DNA of 64,000 bases from Streptomyces aureocirculatus (lineage in GTDB: Bacteria; Actinomycetota; Actinomycetes; Streptomycetales; Streptomycetaceae), in the NCBI RefSeq assembly GCF_000720475.1, contig NZ_JOAP01000020.1:62001-126000 (forward strand), in the 5' to 3' direction. Positions 1 to 7,554 of this stretch are shown in pieces. The notes under the pieces were generated by a model. That model was given only the letters and a program-made list of their open reading frames with translations. It searched no databases and was not told the origin of the DNA. The translations under genes and the position numbers were made by a program. Numbering within the stretch: the stretch's first letter is position 1; the number at the start of each line of letters is the position of its first letter.

Positions 1-930
1 GTTGGCGCCGGGCCACGGGAGCGGCGTGCGGTCGAGGCGGGCGGCGAGCCGCAGCACGAGCGCACGCACCCCGGCCGGTGTCCCGGCGAGGCGCCCCGTG
101 TCGGCGGGGTCCGAGGCCCACGCGGCGAACTCGGGGAAGGTGTCCTCGACACCCTGCTCGTGCGCGGCGAGCCAGCCCCGGCCGACCCGCGCCGGGTCGG
201 GGTCGTCGACGCTGTCCAGGACGACGCGGTCGGTGCGGTGCGGGAAGAGCTGCGCGTAGACGGCGGTGACGTACGTCCCGTAGGACACCGCCCACACGGA
301 GAGCTGCCGTTCCCCGAGCGCGGCCCGGACGCGGTCGAGGTCACGGGCGTTGTTGGCGGTGCTGATGTGGCGCAGCAGGTCGCCGCCGTCGCGGGCGCAG
401 GCCGCGGACATGCGGCGCGCGGTCTCCATGGTCCCGGTGACCGAGCCGTCGGGGGCGGGCCACGGCCGCTGTTTCGACGTACCGAGGTCGGCGAGGTCGA
501 AACCGCAGTCGACCGGCGACGAACTGCCCATGCCGCGCGGGTCGATGCCGATCAGGTCGTAGCGGTCGCGGATCTCCTGGGGGAGTCGCTGCCCCCTGCC
601 GGACGGGTTGTCCAGGCCCGAGCCGCCCGGGCCGCCGGGCGCGAGGAGCAGGGCGCCCCGGCGGGCCGAGGGCTGTTCGGCGGGGATACGGGAGACGGCG
701 ATCCGGGTCTTCCTGCCGTCGGGGCGGGCATGGTCCACGGGGACCTCGACGGTGGCGCACTCCTGTCGCGCGTCGCGCCCCTTCCTCACCTCGCACCGCG
801 TCCAGTCGAGGGACGTTCCCCCGGAGGCGGAGGGCGGTGCGGCCGTCGCGGTGACGGGTGCGGTGAGGCCGCCGACGACGGCGGCCGAGGCGGCGAGCAG
901 TAACGCGGTGTGGCGCTTGGACTTCGTCAT
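1..930 (-). CDS. Secreted alpha/beta hydrolase, tripeptidyl-aminopeptidase-like (3' end outside window)
   Basis: The reading frame is open from an ATG at 930 down to base 1, so only the first 310 codons are present. Residues 1-32 form a signal peptide (basic MTKSKRH start, then an Ala/Leu/Val core). The chain has the oxyanion-hole motif GGPGGSG at residues 99-105, a DPRGMGSS loop, and the nucleophile elbow AVSYGT with Ser216, as in secreted Streptomyces tripeptidyl aminopeptidases (peptidase S33 / TAP family). These enzymes remove N-terminal tripeptides or small acyl groups outside the cell. The C-terminal TAP-like domain with the catalytic Asp and His lies beyond the left edge. Substrate cannot be judged from this part. 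The family call is firm, the exact role is inferred. Confidence 0.85.
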   Translation of the reverse strand, partial: MTKSKRHTALLLAASAAVVGGLTAPVTATAAPPSASGGTSLDWTRCEVRKGRDARQECATVEVPVDHARPDGRKTRIAVSRIPAEQPSARRGALLLAPGGPGGSGLDNPSGRGQRLPQEIRDRYDLIGIDPRGMGSSSPVDCGFDLADLGTSKQRPWPAPDGSVTGTMETARRMSAACARDGGDLLRHISTANNARDLDRVRAALGERQLSVWAVSYGTYVTAVYAQLFPHRTDRVVLDSVDDPDPARVGRGWLAAHEQGVEDTFPEFAAWASDPADTGRLAGTPAGVRALVLRLAARLDRTPLPWPGAN

Positions 931-1050
931 GCGAAAGATCCTCACCCGGCCGCCTCGCCCGTCACATCCTCCCGACGGCCCGCGCGGGGCAGGGGTTTAC
1001 CCCGGTGCGGCCCTTAGGGGACGACCCGCCACCCGACGTGGGGCGACCCC

Positions 1051-1929
1051 TCACCCGATGTGGAACGAGTCCCCGTACACCTTCCAGTCGAGCGGCGGGT
1101 TCAGGTTCAGGTTCTTCTTGTTGAGGAACACGCGCTGCGCGGTGTCCACGCGGCTGGTGTCCTCGTGGGCCTCCTCCTGCTTCATCGCCCACACCCGGGC
1201 GTCGAGGAAGGCGTGCAGGTACGTGACCTCGTCGCCGCCCTGCGCCGGGGGCTTGGCCTTGGCCAGGGCGCGCTTGCGGATGTTGCGGAAGCTGGTGCTG
1301 TCACCGCCGTCGCCGTGCATGACGATCGCGTCGTAGTAGGCGAACTGCCCGAGCGTGCCGATGCCGTCGGCCTTGCCCTGCTTGACGGCCGGGTTGAAGT
1401 AGACCCGGTCGCGCTCGTCGTTCTGCGCCTTCTGGAACGCCGGGTCCTGCGCGGCCTTCCGCCAGTCCCTGGTGTAGTTCGGGTCGAGGCCCTCGTGGGA
1501 GTCGGTGCCGTCGACCTTGCGCAGCGCGGGCAGGTACTTCTCCAGGACGTTGCCCGGCTTCCGCTTCGCGTACAGCTCGACGAGGTCCAGCATGTCGCCG
1601 GTGCCGGAACAGAAGCCGATGATGCCCGCCGTGTAACCGCGCTTGTCGCCTATGTCTTCGATGTACTTGTACTGCGCCTTCCAGTCCAATGAGGAGTTCT
1701 CCGCGCTGGCGACCAGCTTCATGGCGATCTCCTTCTTCGCCGGATCGTCGAGCCCGGCCGCGGACTGCCCGGTCGCGGACTGCCCGGGGGCGGCGCTGGC
1801 GGGCTTCGGCGCGGGGGCCGCGCCTGCGGTCTGGGTGACGACCAGCGGGCCCGCGATCAGGGCGGCGCCGACCAGACCTATGACCGCACGTCGTGACGTG
1901 CGTGCGTGGGGGGAGCGGTGAGCGTGCAA
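1051..1929 (-). CDS. csnA: Secreted chitosanase, glycoside hydrolase family 46
   Basis: The enzyme hydrolyses beta-1,4 links in chitosan outside the cell. The 292-residue product closely resembles Streptomyces sp. N174 chitosanase. The stretch around SAENSSLDWK carries the general acid Glu77 and the EDIGDKRGYT stretch carries Asp95, matching Glu22 and Asp40 of the mature N174 enzyme; GFCSGTGDM follows. Residues 11-38 have a twin-arginine signal (TSRRAVIGL plus hydrophobic core), so Tat export is likely, with the mature enzyme beginning near residue 58. The start is a TTG at 1929, chosen because GGAGG (1935-1939) sits five bases upstream and no in-frame ATG or GTG precedes the RR motif. A CsnR-box-like palindrome lies about 53-67 bp upstream. 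Confidence 0.93.
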   Translation of the reverse strand: MHAHRSPHARTSRRAVIGLVGAALIAGPLVVTQTAGAAPAPKPASAAPGQSATGQSAAGLDDPAKKEIAMKLVASAENSSLDWKAQYKYIEDIGDKRGYTAGIIGFCSGTGDMLDLVELYAKRKPGNVLEKYLPALRKVDGTDSHEGLDPNYTRDWRKAAQDPAFQKAQNDERDRVYFNPAVKQGKADGIGTLGQFAYYDAIVMHGDGGDSTSFRNIRKRALAKAKPPAQGGDEVTYLHAFLDARVWAMKQEEAHEDTSRVDTAQRVFLNKKNLNLNPPLDWKVYGDSFHIG

Positions 1930-1981
1930 CGGGGCCTCCAGGTAGGGGAGTTCAGCGTTCGCTGTGCGTTCCGCTGTCTGT

Positions 1982-1996
1982 TAGGAAGGTTTCCTA
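1982..1996. promoter_or_regulatory. Palindromic operator resembling the CsnR box of chitosanase genes
   Basis: The 15-bp palindrome TAGGAA-GGT-TTCCTA lies upstream of the chitosanase start. The ROK-family repressor CsnR controls Streptomyces chitosanase genes through an AGGAAA-TTTCCT-like operator, and this element matches that form except in the central bases. No csnR gene is visible in the window, so the regulator would act in trans. Confidence 0.65.
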
Positions 1997-2295
1997 CCAG
2001 AGATTGAGGGTGACGTATACCCGTCAAGCAGCGGGCGGTCCCGCGCCTCGGTGACTTCGCCGCCGCCCCACGGGGTGCGTGGCGTGGCCCGTACATGGCC
2101 GGACATCGCTCTAGTCGCTGCTCACGCTGGTCCGTACTATCCCAGCACCCTCAGCCTCCGCTCATCGCTCGCGGGCCCGCTCATCACCGCGGGCGAGGGT
2201 TGAGTCAGTTCCTCCCAGCACCGCTGTATCCCCCACCTCACCGCGGTCCGCCCTGCGCGGATGCCGTGGTGAGCCGAGCAATGAATGGGAGAACC

Positions 2296-2940
2296 ATGAC
2301 CGCTGCACTACTGGCAGGCGGCTCGCTGGCCGTCCTGCTCGCCGCGGGCCTGCCCGCGCAGGATCCGTCGGAGATCTCCGATCCGCCGCCGGACAAGATT
2401 GTGATCGAAGTCGCCACCGTGAACGGGTCGGGGTGCCCCAGAGGCACCGCAGCCGTCGCCGTCTCGGACGACAACACGGCCTTCACCGTGACCTACAGCG
2501 ACTACCTGGCCCAGGCGGGCGGCAACTCCTCGCCCACCGCGTTCAGGAAGAACTGTCAGCTCAGCCTGAAGGTGTACGTGCCGCACGGCTTCACCTACGC
2601 GATCGCGAGCGCCGACTACCGCGGCTTCGCCTCGCTGGAGCGGGGCGCCAAGGGCACCGAGAAGGCGTCGTACTACTTCCAGGGCTCCCCGGACACGGCC
2701 GCCAAGACGCACTCCTTCAACGGTCCGGTCGCCGACAACTGGCAGGCCACCGACGAGACCGAGGTCACCCAACTGGTCTGGGCGCCCTGCGGCAAGCAGC
2801 GCAACTTCAACATCAACACCGAGCTGCGCGTCGACCTCGGCACCTCCGACCGCGCCAAGACCAGCTTCATGACGATGGACTCCACCGACGGGGACATCAG
2901 CACCATCTACCGCGTGAAGTGGAAGGAGTGCCGGAACTGA
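2296..2940 (+). CDS. Secreted protein of the DUF4360 family
   Basis: A 214-residue exported protein of unknown role. Residues 1-20 (MTAALLAGGSLAVLLAAGLP) form a short signal peptide. The rest is a single DUF4360-type domain rich in beta strands, with the family features IVIEVATVNGSGCPRGT near the start, NCQLSLKVYVPHGF in the middle and VWAPCG plus a terminal VKWKEC. Four cysteines could form two disulfides. The ATG at 2296 is preferred because GGGAG (2287-2291) lies just upstream; ATG 2281 and GTG 2269 are in-frame alternatives. The family is secreted by actinomycetes and fungi, and no biochemical function is established. It stands alone, divergent from the chitosanase. Confidence 0.8.
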   Translation: MTAALLAGGSLAVLLAAGLPAQDPSEISDPPPDKIVIEVATVNGSGCPRGTAAVAVSDDNTAFTVTYSDYLAQAGGNSSPTAFRKNCQLSLKVYVPHGFTYAIASADYRGFASLERGAKGTEKASYYFQGSPDTAAKTHSFNGPVADNWQATDETEVTQLVWAPCGKQRNFNINTELRVDLGTSDRAKTSFMTMDSTDGDISTIYRVKWKECRN

Positions 2941-3038
2941 GCACGCATTGATCCATGAGGGCTGACCAGGCCCATGGGCCTTGGTGAGGGGGCCGCGCCC
3001 GCGGCGGTTCGTCGCCGTCCTGCCGTGGGCCCGGCACC

Positions 3039-5288
3039 TCACCGCTCGCTGGTGAGCGCGGCGCGCACCTGCTTCGCGACCGTGTACGTGTCTCCGGCGG
3101 GCCGCACGGCGAGGCGGCCCGGGTTGCGGGTCCACCGGTCCTCCAGGGCGAACCAGTCGATGTCCTTCGGGGCGCGGTCCTCGTCGAGGGCGGCGCGCAG
3201 CTCCGTGAAGAAGGTCTTCCAGCGCAGCCGGTAGAGCCCGCCGACCAGGCCTGCCCACTCCCGGTTCGCGTAGTCCCTGAGGCCTTCGTCGGCTCCGGCA
3301 CGCGGACCCCACACGGTGAGGAGCGACAGTTGGTCGTGGGCGAGCCGGTCCCGTTCGCGGGTGTCCGCGCCCCAGGCGCGGGCGTCGGCGAGATGGCGGC
3401 CGAGCAGGTGCCGGGCGTCGGTGGCCGCGAGCCGGTCCAGGAGGCCGAGCAGGCGCAGCCAGGTGCGGGTGAGGTCGTCGAAGCGGCCGGTGTCGCGGGC
3501 GTCGTACGCGTCCTTGATGCGCGGAAGCAGCACACGGCTGCGGTTGGACAGGGCCTGCCGTGCCACGTCGAGCAGGTCCCTGCGGTACGCGGAGGAGCCT
3601 CGCAACTCCCGCCGTACGGACAGGAGATGGTCCAGGGCGGGCTCGAACTCCGCCGGGTCGTAGCGCAGCTCCTCGGGTGACCAGGAGGCGGCCGACCGCA
3701 CGGTGAGCCCCGGGCGGGCACCGAAGAGCCCGTCGGCGCCCTCGGCCCACTTGTCGGCGCGGGTGGTGCCGTAGGCGGTGCGGCGCAGCACGTCCCAGGC
3801 GGCCCGTGCGTGCGGGTCCGGCGCCCCGTAGCGCGCCACGGCCCAGTCGTCGAACCAGGCCTTCAGGTCGAGGTTCCCGTCCGGCTCGGCGTCCCGCCAG
3901 GCCAGTTCGGAGAAGAGCGCGAAGGCGGCCGGGTTGTTGTCGGCGGCCTCCGGCATGAGGGCGATGCCCCGCAGGGTGCTGCCGTCCTTGGTGCGCCACT
4001 TCTCGTAGAGGTTGGCCCAGTCCGGGGTGTTCGCGCCGAGCGCCGTGTGTCCGCCGAAGTTCCAGATCGATCCGAAGGCGTACGGCGTGGAGCCCCAGTC
4101 GGCCTCGCGGTCGGTGACGGTGGGGAAGCGGTCACTGAGGCCGTCCACGACGAGCATGCGGGAGGTGTCGACGGCGTCGGTGAGGGCCTTCGGCGGATTG
4201 TGCTGCCAGCCGAGGATCACCCAGACGGCGTCCGGATGTGCGGTCCGCAGGGCCTTCTCCACGGCCTTCGCCGCGTCCCCGACCGGTACGTCACCGGGCT
4301 TGCCGCCCTCGTGCAGCAGATCCATCTTGTACATCGTCGAGGGCCCGAACAACTCGTCCTGCACCCGGTAGAAGGCGGCGGCGACGCGGGCGAACGCGTC
4401 GGTGCGCGGATCCAGCCAGTCGGGGCGCGCGAACCCCACCCAACTGCCCTGCGGCACGGTCCGCGCCCCGGGGTTGCGGTCGGCGAAGCCGTCGGGGACG
4501 GTGCCGAAGTAGCCGGGGAGGACCGGCGTCATGCCGAGGTCGCGCACCCGGTCGGCGATGCGGCGGCCCAGGCGGGCGCGCTTGGCGAGGAGTCGCCGTG
4601 ACACGGGGTGCGGGAAGGACGCCATGTTCTGGAGCAGCCACCACGGCTGGTGCGCGGGGCCGGGCACCCAGGCCCGCAGTTCCTCGTCCCCGTATCCGAA
4701 ATCCTGGAAGAGGCGGTGGTACACGGCGTCGGCGCCGGTGTACACGAGGACTTCGTTGTAGCCGTGCAGGGCGAGGACGTCGAGCTCGCGCTCCCAGTAG
4801 TCCCAGTCGGCGTACGCGTTGGTGTAGCCGTCGTTGGTGTCGTTCAGGGCGAAGCGGTGCGGGACGTTCGCGCGTTTGATGACGGGCGGGCCCGGGTCGG
4901 GCAGGACGTCGGGCAGCTCCACCTGCTCGCCCGCCCATGTGATGGTGGCGTGCGCGGAGTGCTTGAGGTAGTGGCGCAGGCCGGTGAGCTGGACGGCGGC
5001 GGTGGGGCCCGCGACCAGGACGCTGCCGGGCTTCCCCGAAACGCGGAAGGTGTCACCGGCGCCCCGCACGGTCCTGAACGTGATCTGGTCCCAGTGCTCG
5101 GGGAGCAGCCGCCTGGCGGCCGCGGTGGCCACCGCGGCGGCGTCGGGACCCGTCCGCGTACGGGCAGCCGTCCCGGCCGCGGCCCCCGGCGCCCCGGGCG
5201 GCGACTCGGACGAACAGGCCGCGGCGGCACCGGCCGCACCGGCGAAGGCGGCGGTCAGGACGGTGCGTCGGCGGGGCGGGTGCGGCAT
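3039..5288 (-). CDS. Exported alpha-N-acetylglucosaminidase, GH89 (NAGLU family)
   Basis: The 749-residue product matches the three-part NAGLU layout: a small N-terminal domain, a central barrel and a helical C-terminal domain. Diagnostic stretches are ALNDTNDGYTNAYADWDYW, LDVLALHGYNEVL, MDLLHEGG with Glu327, and LMPEAADNNPAAF with Glu447. The last two are in the positions of the two catalytic glutamates of the family. It would release terminal alpha-linked GlcNAc from glycans. The N-terminus PRRRTVLTAAF looks like a Tat signal and ends at AAAACSS, a plausible lipobox, so the enzyme may be a lipoprotein. ATG 5288 is chosen over the upstream frame extension because GGAG lies seven bases before it and the RR motif follows at once. 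Confidence 0.9.
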   Translation of the reverse strand: MPHPPRRRTVLTAAFAGAAGAAAACSSESPPGAPGAAAGTAARTRTGPDAAAVATAAARRLLPEHWDQITFRTVRGAGDTFRVSGKPGSVLVAGPTAAVQLTGLRHYLKHSAHATITWAGEQVELPDVLPDPGPPVIKRANVPHRFALNDTNDGYTNAYADWDYWERELDVLALHGYNEVLVYTGADAVYHRLFQDFGYGDEELRAWVPGPAHQPWWLLQNMASFPHPVSRRLLAKRARLGRRIADRVRDLGMTPVLPGYFGTVPDGFADRNPGARTVPQGSWVGFARPDWLDPRTDAFARVAAAFYRVQDELFGPSTMYKMDLLHEGGKPGDVPVGDAAKAVEKALRTAHPDAVWVILGWQHNPPKALTDAVDTSRMLVVDGLSDRFPTVTDREADWGSTPYAFGSIWNFGGHTALGANTPDWANLYEKWRTKDGSTLRGIALMPEAADNNPAAFALFSELAWRDAEPDGNLDLKAWFDDWAVARYGAPDPHARAAWDVLRRTAYGTTRADKWAEGADGLFGARPGLTVRSAASWSPEELRYDPAEFEPALDHLLSVRRELRGSSAYRRDLLDVARQALSNRSRVLLPRIKDAYDARDTGRFDDLTRTWLRLLGLLDRLAATDARHLLGRHLADARAWGADTRERDRLAHDQLSLLTVWGPRAGADEGLRDYANREWAGLVGGLYRLRWKTFFTELRAALDEDRAPKDIDWFALEDRWTRNPGRLAVRPAGDTYTVAKQVRAALTSER

Positions 5289-5463
5289 GCGGGGCTCCGG
5301 GGTGGGGGCGGACGCGAAGAGTACCGGGTGTGTCATGCCCGGTGCGGGCCCGGCCCGTAACCCCCGGTCCGGTGAACAGAGCGGGACCCGCCGGCGAAGT
5401 ACGCCGGGGGAGGTGGCGATCGGCGGGCGCGGCGAGGCCGCCCCGCGTCGCGGCGGCGAAGGT

Positions 5464-6045
5464 TCAGAGTGCCGCGAGCGTGCCGTCCACCGTGCCGACG
5501 AGGGCGGTCCTGTCGTCCTGGACCCGGCTCAGTACGCGCAGGCCGTAGTACGTGCTCTGTACCAGGCGGGCCAGGGCGCGGGCGTCGCGCCCCGGTGCGA
5601 TCTCGCCTGCGGCCTGGCCCGCGGCGACGACCGCGCACAGCTCGTCCTCGACCCGGTCGAAGGAGCGCCGCACGGAGCGCTTGACGTCCGGGTCGAGGGC
5701 GGCGACCTCCATCGCGGCGTTCATGGCGAAGCAGCCGCGCCGCCCCTCGGCCTCGTCGAGGTCGTCGTCGATGGAGTGCAGCATCATGGCCCGCAGCCGC
5801 TGTTTCGCGGGGCCGGGGGCGTTCAGGAGCGCGACCTGCTCGGCGGTGACCGTCTCGTAGTAGCGCTCAAGGGTGCGCAGATACAGTTCGCGCTTGCCGC
5901 CGAAGGTGTTGTAGAGGCTGGACGGACCCAGGCCGGTGCTCTCGCTCAGGTCGCGGGTGGACGTGCCCTCGTACCCGTGCCGCCAGAAGGTGTCCATGGC
6001 CGCGGTGATGACGCGGTCCTCGTCGAACTGTCGTGGCCTGGCCAT
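5464..6045 (-). CDS. TetR/AcrR-family repressor of the adjacent efflux pump
   Basis: A 193-residue one-domain regulator. Residues 1-60 hold the TetR helix-turn-helix (DRVITAAMDTFWRHGYEGTS, then STGLGPSSLYNTFGGKRELY). The C-terminal half, with a RRGCFAMNAAMEVAA stretch, is the ligand-binding type seen in YxaF/LmrA-like members. The gene starts nine bases after the stop of the efflux-pump gene, so the two form an operon with pump first. Three related near-perfect palindromes, two at the pump start and one at the pump/regulator junction, are obvious candidate operators, suggesting drug-relieved autorepression. Confidence 0.88.
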   Translation of the reverse strand: MARPRQFDEDRVITAAMDTFWRHGYEGTSTRDLSESTGLGPSSLYNTFGGKRELYLRTLERYYETVTAEQVALLNAPGPAKQRLRAMMLHSIDDDLDEAEGRRGCFAMNAAMEVAALDPDVKRSVRRSFDRVEDELCAVVAAGQAAGEIAPGRDARALARLVQSTYYGLRVLSRVQDDRTALVGTVDGTLAAL

Positions 6046-6054
6046 GGACCCACC

Positions 6055-7308
6055 CTAAACGTTTTGGAATATCTTTTCAAAACCTGCCCGCGGCTGCCGC
6101 CGTGCCGCGCGCTCAAGGCGGGCCGCCCACAGCGCGCCCCCGCACCCGAGGACGGCGAGGGCGGCGCCGACCCAGGCCACGGAGGTGTAGCCGTACCCGG
6201 CGCCGATGGTGAGGCCGCCGAGCATCGGGGCCAGGGTGTTGCCGACGTTGAAGGCGGCGGTGTTGGTGGCGCCGACCAGGGTGGGCGCGTCCGGCGCGAG
6301 GGTGAACACGCGGGACTGGAGTGCGGGGTTGGTGACGTATCCGGCGAGGCCGAGCAGGAAGGCGAGGCCGATGACGACGGGCGCGGTGTGCGCGGTGAGC
6401 GCGAGGGCCGCGGAGATGACGGCGAGCGCGCCGAGCCCCGCGGCCAGTGTGCCGACGGCGTGCGTCTGTGCGGTGCGGCCGCCGATGACGAGCCCCGCCA
6501 TGCCGCCCGCGCCGAACAGCGCGAGCACGGCGGGCACCGCGCCGTCGGCGAGACCGCTCTCCTCGGTCAGGAAGGGCGCGAGATAGCTGAAGGTGACGAT
6601 CACCGCGCCGAAGGCGAAGGCCGTGACGGCGTACGAGAGCCAGAGCTGGGGCCGCCTCATGCCGCGCAGTTCGGCGCGCACGGAGCGCGGCTCCTCGCCG
6701 CCACCCCCGCCCGTGGGCACGGCCCAGGCGGTGCACACCAGGCTGACGACGGTCGCAGCGGCCACGGCCCAGAACGCGGCCCGCCAACTGGAGGACTGGC
6801 TGAGCACGGTGCCCGCGGGTACGCCGACGATGGTGGCCAGGGTCAGACCGCCCGCGACGAGGGCGACGGCCCTGCTCTTGGCGTCGGCCGGCACGAGCGC
6901 CACGGCGGTGGCCACGGCCACGCCCCAGAACCCGGCGTACGCGAGGGCGCTGACGACCCGGCTGACGAACAGGACGGTGTACCCCGGCGCGAGCGCGCCC
7001 ACCACGTGCCCCGCGACGAAGACCACTTGGAGGCCGACAAGGGCGGTCCGACGCGGCCAGCTCAGCGTGGCGACGGCGAGCAGCGGGGCGCCCACGACCA
7101 TGCCGATCGCGAAGGCCGAGATCAGCAGCCCCGCGTCGGGGATGGAGACGCCGAGGTCGTCGGCCATGCCGGGCAGCAGTCCCGACAGCATGAACTCCGA
7201 GGTTCCCTGGGTGAAGATGCCGAGCGCGAGGACGTACACGGCGAGCGGCATGCGGGTTCCCGGCGCGTCGGCGTGTACGGGGGCAGAGTTTTGGAGCGAG
7301 TGCTTCAT
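6055..7308 (-). CDS. Cmx/CmrA-like MFS drug-efflux transporter
   Basis: A 417-residue polytopic protein with about 12 hydrophobic segments. The start of the domain (MPLAVYVLALGIFTQGTSEF, LLPGMADDLGVSIPDAG) and the GVPAGTVLSQSSSWRAAFW stretch closely follow the actinomycete chloramphenicol exporters Cmx/CmlR, which use proton antiport. Whether chloramphenicol is the true substrate cannot be told from sequence. ATG 7308 is preferred to the upstream extension because the family starts there and an operator-like palindrome overlaps this start. The last codons contain a third palindrome that lies just before the regulator gene, so coding and regulatory sequence overlap. Confidence 0.88.
   Translation of the reverse strand: MKHSLQNSAPVHADAPGTRMPLAVYVLALGIFTQGTSEFMLSGLLPGMADDLGVSIPDAGLLISAFAIGMVVGAPLLAVATLSWPRRTALVGLQVVFVAGHVVGALAPGYTVLFVSRVVSALAYAGFWGVAVATAVALVPADAKSRAVALVAGGLTLATIVGVPAGTVLSQSSSWRAAFWAVAAATVVSLVCTAWAVPTGGGGGEEPRSVRAELRGMRRPQLWLSYAVTAFAFGAVIVTFSYLAPFLTEESGLADGAVPAVLALFGAGGMAGLVIGGRTAQTHAVGTLAAGLGALAVISAALALTAHTAPVVIGLAFLLGLAGYVTNPALQSRVFTLAPDAPTLVGATNTAAFNVGNTLAPMLGGLTIGAGYGYTSVAWVGAALAVLGCGGALWAARLERAARRQPRAGFEKIFQNV
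6061..6083. promoter_or_regulatory. Third operator-like palindrome between pump and tetR genes
   Basis: GTTTTGGAA-TATCT-TTTCAAAAC has nine-base arms with one mismatch and the same outer bases (GTTTTG / CAAAAC) as the two sites at the pump start. It lies in the last codons of the pump gene, 16 bp before the regulator ATG, and could allow separate autoregulation of the repressor. Confidence 0.6.
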
Positions 7309-7349
7309 GACCCGGACGGTAGCACGTTCTGAAGCGACTGCTTCAAAAC
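7288..7349. promoter_or_regulatory. Two tandem operator-like palindromes at the efflux-pump start
   Basis: Two 24-bp copies lie at 7288-7311 and 7326-7349, 38 bp apart. The second has arms GTTCTGAAGC and GCTTCAAAAC around GACT, with one mismatch between arms; the first shares GAGC-GAGT-GCTTC and overlaps the ATG of the pump. Both fit binding of a TetR dimer and would block transcription and possibly initiation of translation. Confidence 0.7.
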
Positions 7350-7554
7350 GAGTGCGCGCGGACCGCGCGTGCTGGTCCGCAGGACCCGCCCGCCTGATGA
7401 ACCGAGGGCGTGTGTGAGTTCCCATCAGCCGGATGCGGTGTCTCGGTGACGGCACCGGCACGGAGTCGTTGTCGGGGTACGAGCATGCGGAAGATCACCG
7501 CTGGCATCTCCAGAGGGCGATCAGTATGAGCTGTGCGGATGACGGGAGTAGTAC

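Noticed and set aside
4984..7332. A 782-residue plus-strand open frame
   Set aside because: It crosses antisense over GH89, tetR and the MFS gene; Gly/Arg/Glu-rich shadow sequence.
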